Assembly: GCA_018241865.1 (NCBI GenBank)
Contig: JAFECY010000108.1
Coordinates: forward strand, 1-7,229
Source of the DNA: Pseudomonadota bacterium
GTDB taxonomy: Bacteria > Pseudomonadota > Gammaproteobacteria > Burkholderiales > Burkholderiaceae_D
Direction of reading: 5' to 3'
DNA length: 7,229 nucleotides
The notes beneath the pieces are model-generated. The model searched no databases. It was not told the origin of the DNA and worked only from the letters and a program-made list of their open reading frames with translations. The translations under genes were made by a program, and so were the position numbers. Position 1 is the first letter of the stretch. Every line of letters begins with the position of its first letter. Positions 1 through 6,094 of the stretch are shown here, in pieces.

Positions 1-50
1 AAGAGGGCAGATTTACAGTCTGCTGCCATTAACCACTCGGCCACCCCTCC
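1..50 (-). tRNA. tRNA-Tyr (anticodon GUA), 5' half, cut by left edge
   Basis: Read on the minus strand from position 50, the sequence has a 7-nt 5' acceptor strand (GGAGGGG), T8, a D arm with a GCC/GGC stem, and an anticodon stem GCAGA/TCTGC around the loop CTGTAAA. The anticodon GTA lies at 14-16, which assigns the gene to tyrosine. The bases after the anticodon stem (CCTCTT) fit the start of the long class II variable arm expected for bacterial tRNA-Tyr. The variable arm, T arm and 3' acceptor strand lie beyond the left edge. The gene is transcribed leftwards from the promoter at 65-93 with a leader of only about 8 nt. In many betaproteobacteria tRNA-Tyr heads a tRNA-tuf-secE cluster, but nothing visible here tests that. 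Confidence 0.96.
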
Positions 51-64
51 GCAGGGAACCCCAA

Positions 65-93
65 ACTATAGGCGACACTCATTCCCTTGTCAA
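65..93 (-). promoter_or_regulatory. sigma70 promoter of the tRNA-Tyr gene
   Basis: On the minus strand there is a perfect -35 hexamer TTGACA (88-93), a 17-bp spacer, and a -10 hexamer TATAGT (65-70, one or two changes from TATAAT). Transcription should begin near position 58, leaving roughly 8 nt of 5' leader before the mature tRNA end at 50. The bases just after the -10 are TTGGGG, partly GC-rich. GC-rich discriminators are typical of stringently controlled stable-RNA promoters, so growth-rate control is plausible but inferred. Confidence 0.9.
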
Positions 94-104
94 CCAGCGC
101 ATTG

Positions 105-122
105 GATTTTTCAGAGATTTTT
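105..122 (-). promoter_or_regulatory. candidate UP element: two phased A-tracts upstream of the tRNA promoter
   Basis: Two copies of AAAAATC (minus strand; GATTTTT on plus at 105-111 and 116-122) are spaced 11 bp apart, about one helical turn. Relative to the predicted start near 58 they sit at roughly -47 to -53 and -58 to -64. That is where the alpha C-terminal domain of RNA polymerase contacts UP elements in strong rRNA and tRNA promoters. Position and composition are seen directly; the function is inferred. Confidence 0.5.
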
Positions 123-200
123 ACACGCCCGCATCTCCCACACCGACGGCAGCACGCCGGCCAAACGCAGAAACGGTTGCAAATCCAGTAAGATGCCGGC

Positions 201-749
201 ATGCCCGCTTCGCCCCGTATTCTCATCCTTCAGGCGCACACCACGCCACAACGATCGCGCATCCATCGCCATCTAGCGCGCGCTGCGTCAGGACTGCCGC
301 AGGTTCGGACGCATGACTTGTACGCAAACTATCCTGATTTCGACATCGACGCGGCAAGCGAACGGGGCTTGTTGACCACAACGGATCTGCTGGTATTGCA
401 GCATCCGATCCAGTGGTACGGCGCGCCGGCGTTGTTGAAAGAGTGGTTCGATGTGGTGCTGACGGAGGGCTGGGTGCATGGCCCGGATGGCCGCGCCTTA
501 CAAGGCAAAGATTGCTGGCTGGTAGCGTGGGCAAGCGGCATGCACGATGCCGGCCAAGAAGACACGCGACAAATTGCCGACATTTTTGTGCCGCCCATCC
601 AGCACATGGCGCAATTATGCGGCCTGCGCTGGCTACCGCCGTTGATCTTGTCTGGCGACCATCACATCGACGACATGATGCTGGACACCCAAACCGCACT
701 ATATAAAGAGCGTCTGCACAATTATCCGCATTGGCCCGAGGCAACATGA
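201..749 (+). CDS. kefF: KefF-type ancillary flavoprotein of the glutathione-gated K+ efflux system
   Basis: This 182-residue protein has the flavodoxin-like fold of the KefF/KefG/NQO family. In E. coli, KefF binds FMN, reduces quinones with NAD(P)H and binds KefC at the inner cytoplasmic face, where it is needed for full antiporter activity. Family marks are the N-terminal beta-strand RILILQAH (6-13), YPDFDID (44-50), the signature HPIQWYGAPALLKEW (68-82), GWVHG (90-94) and CGLRWLPP (140-147). All have close counterparts in E. coli KefF, which is of similar length. An in-frame TAA at 189-191, with no start codon between it and 201, makes ATG 201 the earliest possible start. The Shine-Dalgarno sequence before it is poor, and I see no convincing plus-strand promoter in 94-200. 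The stop overlaps the kefC start by 4 bp (746-749), so the partners are probably translated together. KefG is the main alternative name; pairing with a KefC-like antiporter favours KefF. Confidence 0.9.
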   Translation: MPASPRILILQAHTTPQRSRIHRHLARAASGLPQVRTHDLYANYPDFDIDAASERGLLTTTDLLVLQHPIQWYGAPALLKEWFDVVLTEGWVHGPDGRALQGKDCWLVAWASGMHDAGQEDTRQIADIFVPPIQHMAQLCGLRWLPPLILSGDHHIDDMMLDTQTALYKERLHNYPHWPEAT

Positions 750-2569
750 CCGCCGCGCATACCCCCAGCTTGGCACTCAATGCCCTGATTTACCTCGCAG
801 CGGCCGTATTGGCGGTGCCACTCGCCAAGCGACTCGGACTGGGCGCGGTGCTGGGTTATTTGTTCGCGGGCATTGCTATCGGGCCGTGGGGTCTGCGCCT
901 GATTAACGGGGTCGAAGACATCCTGCATTTTTCCGAATTCGGTGTGGTATTGTTATTGTTTTTGATCGGCCTCGAACTCGATCCGAAGCGCTTGTGGTCG
1001 ATGCGACATGCCATATTTGGCTGGGGTACAGCGCAAGTAGGCGCTTGCACAATTGCTTTGTGCGTACCCGCCATCTTGCTCGGCATAGACTGGAAAGTCG
1101 CCCTGATCGCTGCGCTCGGTCTGTCACTGTCTTCCACCGCCATTGCCTTGGCAACCTTGCAAGAACGCAATTTGATGACGACATCTGCCGGCTCGACCGG
1201 CTTTGCCATTTTGCTCTTCCAAGACATAGCCGCGATCCCCATGATCGCCATCATCCCGTTGCTGGGTGGCAGTCAGGCCGCCGGAGCCGGCTGGCTCGAC
1301 GCCCTCAAGGCGGTGATCGTAATCGTCGCGCTCATCGCCGGCGGTCGTTACCTGATCCGACCTGCTCTGCGCACCATCGCCAAAACAGAAATGCGCGAAA
1401 TCTTCACCGCATTCGCTCTGTTGCTGGTAATCGCCATTGCCTTTTTGATGGAATCGGTGCGCATGTCGATGGCACTCGGCACCTTCCTCGCCGGCGTGCT
1501 GCTAGCCGAATCGGAATACCGACATGCGCTGGAAACCGATCTCGAACCGTTCAAAGGTTTGCTGTTGGGTTTGTTTTTTATCGCAGTGGGCATGTCGGTC
1601 GATTTCGGCGTGTTTGCCGCGCGACCTTGGCTGATCCTTGGACTGGTCGCGGGTTTTCTGGCAACCAAAGTCGGCGTGTTGTACTTGTTGAGCAAGGTCT
1701 TCGGCATCGCCCGCGAGCAACGCCCGCTGTTTTCTTTTCTGCTATCGCAGGGCGGCGAATTTGCCTTCGTGGTGTTCGGTGCGGCCACCACCGCAAAAAT
1801 CTTTTCCCCGGAAATTTCCTCGATCCTGATCGCAGTCGTGGCACTATCGATGGTCGCAACACCGCTCTTGCTACTGATATACGACAAGCTGCTAGCGCCG
1901 CGCCTGCGCACCGACAGCAAGCGCCCGGACGACACGATCGAGTCGCAGGACAACCCTGTCATCCTCGCCGGCTTTGGCCGCTTCGGCCAGATCGTCGGCC
2001 GCCTGCTGCACGCCAACCAGATTGGTGTCACGGTACTAGACCACGACCCGGATCAAATCGACTTGCTGCGTAAATTCGGTTTTCGTATTTTTTATGGCGA
2101 CGCCACCCGCGCTGATTTGCTGCATGCCGCCGGCGCAGGCAAAGCGCGCATGCTGGTTGTGGCGATCGACGATATCGAAGACAGCCTGCAACTAGTCGAT
2201 GTCGCCAAACGCTATTTCCCACACCTGACCATCTTGGCGCGCGCGCGCAATATCTCGCATTACTACGATTTGATGGATCGCGGCGTCACTTTGCTGGAAC
2301 GCGAGACATTTGAATCGGCGCTACGACTGGGGCGGCAAGCTTTGCAAGAAATGGGATTTGACGCTTGGTGGGCGCGGCAAGCGTCGCTAAAATTCCGCCG
2401 ACACAACATCCGTGCATTGCACGCCATCTATCCGCATTACCGCAATCAAGAACAAATGATTTCTATGGCCAAGCAAGCACGCGGCGAACTCGAAGCAATG
2501 TTTGCACGCGACATTGAAGCTTTACAGGAAGAACGGCGAGACGCCACGACACACACCGACAAACCATGA
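746..2569 (+). CDS. kefC: Glutathione-regulated K+/H+ antiporter, KefC type
   Basis: This 607-residue CPA2-family protein sits in the inner membrane. In E. coli, KefC is held closed by glutathione and opened by glutathione-electrophile adducts; it then exports K+ and admits H+, acidifying and protecting the cytoplasm. The N-terminal ~380 residues are a multi-helix exchanger domain with FLIGLELDP (72-80), SSTAIAL (129-135) and FAILLFQDIAAIP (153-165, membrane Q159-D160). The loop HALETDLEPFKG (260-271) matches the KefC regulatory loop. A Rossmann RCK/KTN domain follows (~404-540) with GFGRFG (409-414), FYGDATRADLL and the ERETFE motif (518-523). Residues that by recalled alignment match the E. 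coli glutathione-site residues R416, F441, R516 and N551 are all present (R419, F444, R519, N554), so glutathione gating is probably intact. ATG 746 overlaps the kefF stop and has GAGG at 738-741. An in-frame TTG at 731 is possible but less likely. KefB is the alternative; the kefF-kefC order and the loop favour KefC. Confidence 0.93.
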   Translation: MTAAHTPSLALNALIYLAAAVLAVPLAKRLGLGAVLGYLFAGIAIGPWGLRLINGVEDILHFSEFGVVLLLFLIGLELDPKRLWSMRHAIFGWGTAQVGACTIALCVPAILLGIDWKVALIAALGLSLSSTAIALATLQERNLMTTSAGSTGFAILLFQDIAAIPMIAIIPLLGGSQAAGAGWLDALKAVIVIVALIAGGRYLIRPALRTIAKTEMREIFTAFALLLVIAIAFLMESVRMSMALGTFLAGVLLAESEYRHALETDLEPFKGLLLGLFFIAVGMSVDFGVFAARPWLILGLVAGFLATKVGVLYLLSKVFGIAREQRPLFSFLLSQGGEFAFVVFGAATTAKIFSPEISSILIAVVALSMVATPLLLLIYDKLLAPRLRTDSKRPDDTIESQDNPVILAGFGRFGQIVGRLLHANQIGVTVLDHDPDQIDLLRKFGFRIFYGDATRADLLHAAGAGKARMLVVAIDDIEDSLQLVDVAKRYFPHLTILARARNISHYYDLMDRGVTLLERETFESALRLGRQALQEMGFDAWWARQASLKFRRHNIRALHAIYPHYRNQEQMISMAKQARGELEAMFARDIEALQEERRDATTHTDKP

Positions 2570-2943
2570 TTACGCTCTATCACAACCCACGCTGCTCGAA
2601 ATCGCGCGAAGCGCTGCAATTGGTGCAGACCTACGCCGCCGCTCATGCGCTCGATCTACAAGTGATCGATTACCAGCTCACGCCACTCACACTAGAAGCC
2701 TTGCGCACACTGCGCACGCAACTCGGCGACGAAGCGACCGACATGGTGCGCGACAACGAAGAAGCATACGCAACGATGAACTTGGCGCATGCCGATATCG
2801 ATACCTTGCTGCAAGCAGTCGCGCAGCATCCACGTTTGCTGCAGCGACCGATTGCGGTGGTCGGCACACAGGCCACTATCGGTCGGCCGCCGGAGAAATT
2901 GTCGGCTTGGCTAGCCGGCGCACTCAGCGCACGCCGCGCTTGA
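2566..2943 (+). CDS. ArsC/YfgD-family thioredoxin-fold protein (annotated as arsenate reductase, glutaredoxin type)
   Basis: This 125-residue protein belongs to the ArsC/Spx-type thioredoxin-fold family. Classical members reduce arsenate to arsenite using glutathione and glutaredoxin. The N-terminus YHNPRCSKSREAL carries the single catalytic Cys10 in a CxxS motif. Arg62, Arg94 (in QRPI) and Arg107 (in IGRPPEKL) fall where plasmid R773 ArsC has R60, R94 and R107. The sequence resembles the chromosomal YfgD branch more than the plasmid ars-operon enzyme, so arsenate may not be its real substrate. ATG 2566 overlaps the kefC stop by 4 bp. No Shine-Dalgarno sequence is visible upstream (the bases before it are ACCGACAAACC), which suggests translation depends on ribosomes finishing kefC. 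No arsR, arsB/ACR3 or other ars gene is in the window. The placement suggests a thiol- or electrophile-linked job beside KefFC. Its 3' end overlaps the opposing gene by 20 bp. Confidence 0.88.
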   Translation: MITLYHNPRCSKSREALQLVQTYAAAHALDLQVIDYQLTPLTLEALRTLRTQLGDEATDMVRDNEEAYATMNLAHADIDTLLQAVAQHPRLLQRPIAVVGTQATIGRPPEKLSAWLAGALSARRA

Positions 2944-4537
2944 CGGCGATCTGCTGATAAAGGTCGGACAAGGCTTCTAGTTTGGGATTGGCCGGTTCTA
3001 GGCCACGCATTTTTTCGATCAACATCCGACTGCGATCACCCAAGGCCGTATCCCAGCCGAGATTTTCCAGATAGCGCAGAATGGCCAACGCGGAATTGAA
3101 CACCACCTGCGGATTGTCGGGCATTTTCTTCAAGGCTTCTTGCATCAGCGCCACCGCGCCTTTGAAATCGCCTTCGTGCGCCTTGCTGACGCCGGACGTC
3201 ACCAAGTCAGAAACCTGACGGCGACTTTCCGTCGCCAATTTATCTGCCAGATCAGCACGGCCAGCCTGTTCCAGCACCTGCCGCGCGCGCGCCATGTCTT
3301 CGTCGTTGGAGGCATTGTTCATCACGTCGAGCATGACTTCCGCCGCCTCCTCTTCCAAATTGTTGGTCAAGCAGCCTTGGGCCAGCACCATTTTCAATTC
3401 GTCGGATAGGCCGGCCTGATCGCGGCAAGCGACTACCGCCGCGCTCAGCTCCTGCGACGTGCGTTCGGCATCGCCCAAAGTTTTGTACAGCATGGCCGAA
3501 GACAAGGCGCGGCAAGCCGGCATGCGATCGTTGCCGCTCAAAGATTTTTGCAAATCGCGGATCATCGCCGACGCCAAATCGGTGTCGCCTTTGCTCACTA
3601 AACTTTGCACCAATTTGACGTGGTCTTCCGGGTCGCGGAATTCGGAATACTTGGCTTTGCTGATGACCTTCTGAAAGGAACGTTCGGCGGTATCGGTGTC
3701 ACCCGCACGCAAAGCCACTTCCCCCAAGCGCCGCAACCGGCGCACCGCATGCGGCGATACTGCCACCGCACTTTCCAGCACCGCCTTGGCCTCGTCCTGC
3801 TTGCCCATTTTTTCCCGCACCTGCGCCAGCAGATCGTAGGCATGCATGTATTTGTCGTTTTCAGCCAGCAGATCGACGAGCGTATTTTCCGCTTCCTCCA
3901 ATCGCCCCTGCATGAACAGGCAACTGGCCAATCCGAGTCGAGCCCATGCCAAATCACGATCGCCGATCAATTGCCGATAAATCGTTTCGGCGGCAGCCGG
4001 TTCGTTCAGGCTCACGTGCATATCGGCGCGCAGGCGCTGGAAATCGGCGGCGTAGCGCGGATTGGCCACCTCGCCGGAAATGCAGGCACCAAGCGCTTCG
4101 CGCAACTGACCGTGGCTCATCATGTCGTGCACCGGCGCGAAAGCGGCGCGCTTATGCAAGGCGCGGCCGATGCGTTCGAGCAGCATGTCGGCGGTGAAAG
4201 GTTTAAGGATGTAATCGGTCGGCGCGAGTTCAGCGGCACCGACCACTTTATCGAGCATGCGCTCGGCGGTGATGATGAAATAAATAATGCCGGGGCCGAT
4301 CAGTTTGTTGTGGCGCAAGTCTTCCAGCAATTGCTGACCGTCCTGGCCGTCGCCGAGATCGTATTCGCAGAGTACGACATCGTGGTGTTTTTTCTGTATC
4401 TGCCGAATCGCCGTACCGGCGCTGACCGCATGCTCGATCTTGGTCAACCCGCACAGATTCAACATGTTCTGCAAACTGCCACGCATGTTGGTATTGGGAT
4501 CGACGATCAGGGCGGTGAGATTGCTGATTTCATTCAT
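2924..4537 (-). CDS. Atypical response-regulator receiver domain fused to TPR repeats
   Basis: This is a 537-residue soluble protein. Residues ~6-128 form a CheY-like receiver: beta-1 ALIVDPNTN (10-17), beta-3 DVVLCEYDLGDGQDG (53-67), Thr90 in IITAE, and Lys112 in ILKPF. The switch Thr and Lys are kept, but the phosphoacceptor position is Glu58 (codon GAA, 4364-4366), and the usual acidic pair is Asp13-Pro14. The domain therefore probably does not take phosphate in the normal way and may be fixed in one state. Residues ~140-535 are helical, with TPR units best seen at ~196-229, 230-263, 264-297 and 448-475, implying a protein-binding role. There is no DNA-binding, GGDEF, EAL or kinase domain. 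The start ATG at 4535-4537 has GGGAA 5 nt upstream. No partner kinase gene lies nearby, so the pathway is unknown. The 3' end overlaps the arsC-like gene tail to tail. Confidence 0.9.
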   Translation of the reverse strand: MNEISNLTALIVDPNTNMRGSLQNMLNLCGLTKIEHAVSAGTAIRQIQKKHHDVVLCEYDLGDGQDGQQLLEDLRHNKLIGPGIIYFIITAERMLDKVVGAAELAPTDYILKPFTADMLLERIGRALHKRAAFAPVHDMMSHGQLREALGACISGEVANPRYAADFQRLRADMHVSLNEPAAAETIYRQLIGDRDLAWARLGLASCLFMQGRLEEAENTLVDLLAENDKYMHAYDLLAQVREKMGKQDEAKAVLESAVAVSPHAVRRLRRLGEVALRAGDTDTAERSFQKVISKAKYSEFRDPEDHVKLVQSLVSKGDTDLASAMIRDLQKSLSGNDRMPACRALSSAMLYKTLGDAERTSQELSAAVVACRDQAGLSDELKMVLAQGCLTNNLEEEAAEVMLDVMNNASNDEDMARARQVLEQAGRADLADKLATESRRQVSDLVTSGVSKAHEGDFKGAVALMQEALKKMPDNPQVVFNSALAILRYLENLGWDTALGDRSRMLIEKMRGLEPANPKLEALSDLYQQIAVKRGVR

Positions 4538-4545
4538 GTTCGTTC

Positions 4546-4555
4546 CCGCATGCGG
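4546..4555. repeat. 10-bp perfect palindrome CCGCATGCGG at the ribosome-binding site of the receiver-TPR gene
   Basis: CCGCATGCGG reads the same on both strands. Its left edge forms part of the GGGAA Shine-Dalgarno sequence of the receiver-TPR gene. A second identical copy occurs inside the same gene at 3745-3754 (codons for P-H-A), and a 9/10 match lies near 4645. It could be a small operator or simply a chance product of GC-rich sequence. Confidence 0.3.
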
Positions 4556-4572
4556 TCGGCAGCCTTGTTATT

Positions 4573-4604
4573 ACTATATTACGGCAGCACGGCAGGAAAC
4601 TGAA
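4573..4604 (-). promoter_or_regulatory. possible promoter of the receiver-TPR gene
   Basis: The 96-bp gap between the exporter and the receiver-TPR gene contains an AT-rich island reading CCGTAATATAGTAATAAC on the minus strand, unusual in this GC-rich context. It offers overlapping -10 candidates TAATAT (4576-4581) and TATAGT (4573-4578). For TAATAT, a weak -35 (TTCAGT, 4599-4604) sits 17 bp upstream. The start would fall roughly 30 nt before the ATG. The -10 is good and the -35 poor. If real, the gene can be expressed apart from the exporter upstream. Confidence 0.35.
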
Positions 4605-4633
4605 CCAAGTGTGGTTTCGGCGCACTGCCCGAT

Positions 4634-6028
4634 TCAATCGACCCGCATGCGCCAAGCTGCCAGCATGGCCAGCGCGCATAACACCGCTACCAACACATAG
4701 GTTTCGTCGAAAGCGTGCATCTGCGCCGTCGGCGACCCTTGGTGCATCGTTAAACGCCATTGCAGCACGATGCCGACTAAGCTGACGCCAATCGCCCCGC
4801 CGAGCTGGCGCAGGAAATTGATCGCGCTGGCGCCTTGCGCAATCAAAGCGGCGTCGAGGCCGCGCATCGCGCCCAAATTCAGCGCCGGCAGCACGAAGCC
4901 GAGGCCGATACGGCCAACGATGGCGAAGGCCATGAAGGCGAAGTAATGCGTTTCCCGCGTGCCCAGCGCCATCAGGCCGAAGGACAATGCCAGCATGAAC
5001 AGGCCGAAAGACACCAGCAGATGCGCCGGGTAACGGTCGGCCATCCGCCCAGCCAGCGGAATGATCCCGGCCAGCACGAAACCCGCCGGCAACAGCACCA
5101 ACCCGGCTTGCGAAGGCGCATAATTCAAGGCCTCTTGCATGTAAATCGGCAGCAGGTAAGTCGAGCCGAACAGACCCATGCCATAAATAAAGGCAACCAA
5201 CGCGCCCATGGCGAACTGACGATAGCGAAACAGGCGCAAGTCGAGCAGTGGATTCTCCGTGGCTTTCTGATAAGCCAGAAACCCTACTAGACAAGCGATG
5301 CCCATCGCCAACAGGACGCCGCCCCAGATCGGTTGCGTATGCAGCGACACCAGCCCGTTGAGCAAACTGACGGTGGCGACGCCGATCAACACCAATCCCT
5401 TCCAATCGAGTTTGCGGGCATCGCCCATCAGCGGCGAATTCAACGCCAAGAAACGGCGAATCATCACCAACACGATCAAGCAGAACGGCACCACCACTAG
5501 GAAGATCGAGCGCCAGCCAAAATGCTCGACCAAGAAGCCGCCGACGCTCGGCCCCATCGCCGGGGCGAGCACCACGCCGAAGCCGAACAGTCCCATCGCC
5601 TTGCCTTGCTCGTGCTGCTCGAAGGCACGCATGATGACGATGGCCGGAATCGGTTGCAGGATACCGGCGGACAAGCCCTCCAGCACCCGCATCGCCAGCA
5701 ACATCGGGTAATTGACGCTGAACGCGCCAACGATGCCGCCGGCCAGCAAGGCGAGAATCGCCCATGTATAAGTGCGGCGCAGACCGAAGCGCAGCAACAG
5801 CCAAGGCGTGGTCAGCATCGACAGGGTCATCGCCAGCATGAAGCCGGCCGAGACCCATTGCGCGCGCTCCGGCCCGAGCGTGAAATAACGGCTCAGGTCG
5901 GGAATGGCGACATTGACGATGGTGGAAGAAAGAATCGAGGCAACGCTGCCGATCAATACGGTCAGCAGCACCAGCCATTTGTAGCGCGCGCCATAGTGTT
6001 GGCGCAATTCGTCGAGGGAGAATGCCAT
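4634..6028 (-). CDS. MFS exporter, DHA2 (EmrB/QacA) family
   Basis: This 464-residue inner-membrane protein is a probable proton-driven drug or metabolite exporter. About 14 hydrophobic segments can be drawn, roughly at 17-41, 57-78, 86-104, 108-131, 145-166, 173-192, 209-229, 234-254, 272-296, 305-327, 336-356, 361-384, 402-422 and 444-458. This is the DHA2 pattern, although the protein is shorter than the common ~500 residues. Motifs are the TM1 segment SSTIVNVAIPDL (34-45), a motif-A-like loop LLLRFGLRRTY (77-87) and the antiporter motif C GVVLAPAMGPSVGG (151-164). The Asp common in TM1 of this family (LDxTIVNVALP) is Ser34 here. The ATG start at 6026-6028 fits the family N-terminus, but its Shine-Dalgarno is weak. 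It lies 66 bp downstream of the methyltransferase in the same direction, with no EmrA-like adaptor, outer-membrane factor or regulator beside it. The substrate cannot be read from sequence. Confidence 0.92.
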   Translation of the reverse strand: MAFSLDELRQHYGARYKWLVLLTVLIGSVASILSSTIVNVAIPDLSRYFTLGPERAQWVSAGFMLAMTLSMLTTPWLLLRFGLRRTYTWAILALLAGGIVGAFSVNYPMLLAMRVLEGLSAGILQPIPAIVIMRAFEQHEQGKAMGLFGFGVVLAPAMGPSVGGFLVEHFGWRSIFLVVVPFCLIVLVMIRRFLALNSPLMGDARKLDWKGLVLIGVATVSLLNGLVSLHTQPIWGGVLLAMGIACLVGFLAYQKATENPLLDLRLFRYRQFAMGALVAFIYGMGLFGSTYLLPIYMQEALNYAPSQAGLVLLPAGFVLAGIIPLAGRMADRYPAHLLVSFGLFMLALSFGLMALGTRETHYFAFMAFAIVGRIGLGFVLPALNLGAMRGLDAALIAQGASAINFLRQLGGAIGVSLVGIVLQWRLTMHQGSPTAQMHAFDETYVLVAVLCALAMLAAWRMRVD

Positions 6029-6061
6029 GCCTGTTCTTGTTTTTGTCCGTCAGGCAGACAG

Positions 6062-6090
6062 TTTATATCCGACGGCGATTACGCGCTGAC
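6062..6090 (-). promoter_or_regulatory. weak candidate promoter before the MFS exporter
   Basis: In the 66-bp gap upstream of the exporter, the minus strand has TATAAA (6062-6067) as a good -10-like hexamer. At 17 bp spacing the -35 position reads GTCAGC, a poor match. It could give the exporter its own transcript with a leader of about 27 nt, or the gene may be read through from the methyltransferase. No terminator separates the two genes. Confidence 0.22.
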
Positions 6091-6094
6091 CACA

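Noticed and set aside
94..200. Plus-strand sigma70 promoter for kefF
   Set aside because: TTGTCA at 87-92 has no acceptable -10 at 16-18 bp, and TTGCAA at 177-182 is too close to the start codon.
193..202. Palindrome ATGCCGGCAT at the kefF start, with related copies such as GATGCCGGCATC at 6275-6286
   Set aside because: GCCGGC-centred palindromes recur inside coding regions across this GC-rich window, so I see no sign of a specific operator.
193..279. Out-of-frame ATG at 193 giving a 28-codon ORF overlapping the kefF start
   Set aside because: It has no usable Shine-Dalgarno spacing and no recognisable peptide; it arises from the palindrome ATGCCGGCAT around the true start.
731..745. In-frame TTG at 731 as an upstream start of kefC
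   Set aside because: ATG 746 has a GAGG Shine-Dalgarno and the ATGA overlap with kefF; the five extra codons have no family support.
994..2073. 359-codon plus-strand ORF inside kefC
   Set aside because: It is an arginine/histidine-rich out-of-frame shadow of kefC with no domain.
3605..4603. 332-codon plus-strand ORF antisense to the receiver-TPR gene
   Set aside because: It mirrors the codon bias of a gene with clear receiver and TPR motifs and has no recognisable domain of its own.
4595..4618. Inverted repeat GAAAC...GTTTC / AACC...GGTT after the exporter as a terminator
   Set aside because: Stems are only 4-5 bp, compete with each other and lack a following T-tract.
4530..5978. 482-codon minus-strand ORF in another frame of the exporter gene
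   Set aside because: The exporter frame has 14 membrane segments and MFS motifs; this frame gives arginine-rich sequence without a domain.
6044..6058. Short hairpin GTCCG...CAGAC between methyltransferase and exporter
   Set aside because: It has five pairs including a G-U, and on the minus strand it is followed by an A-run, not the T-run needed for termination.
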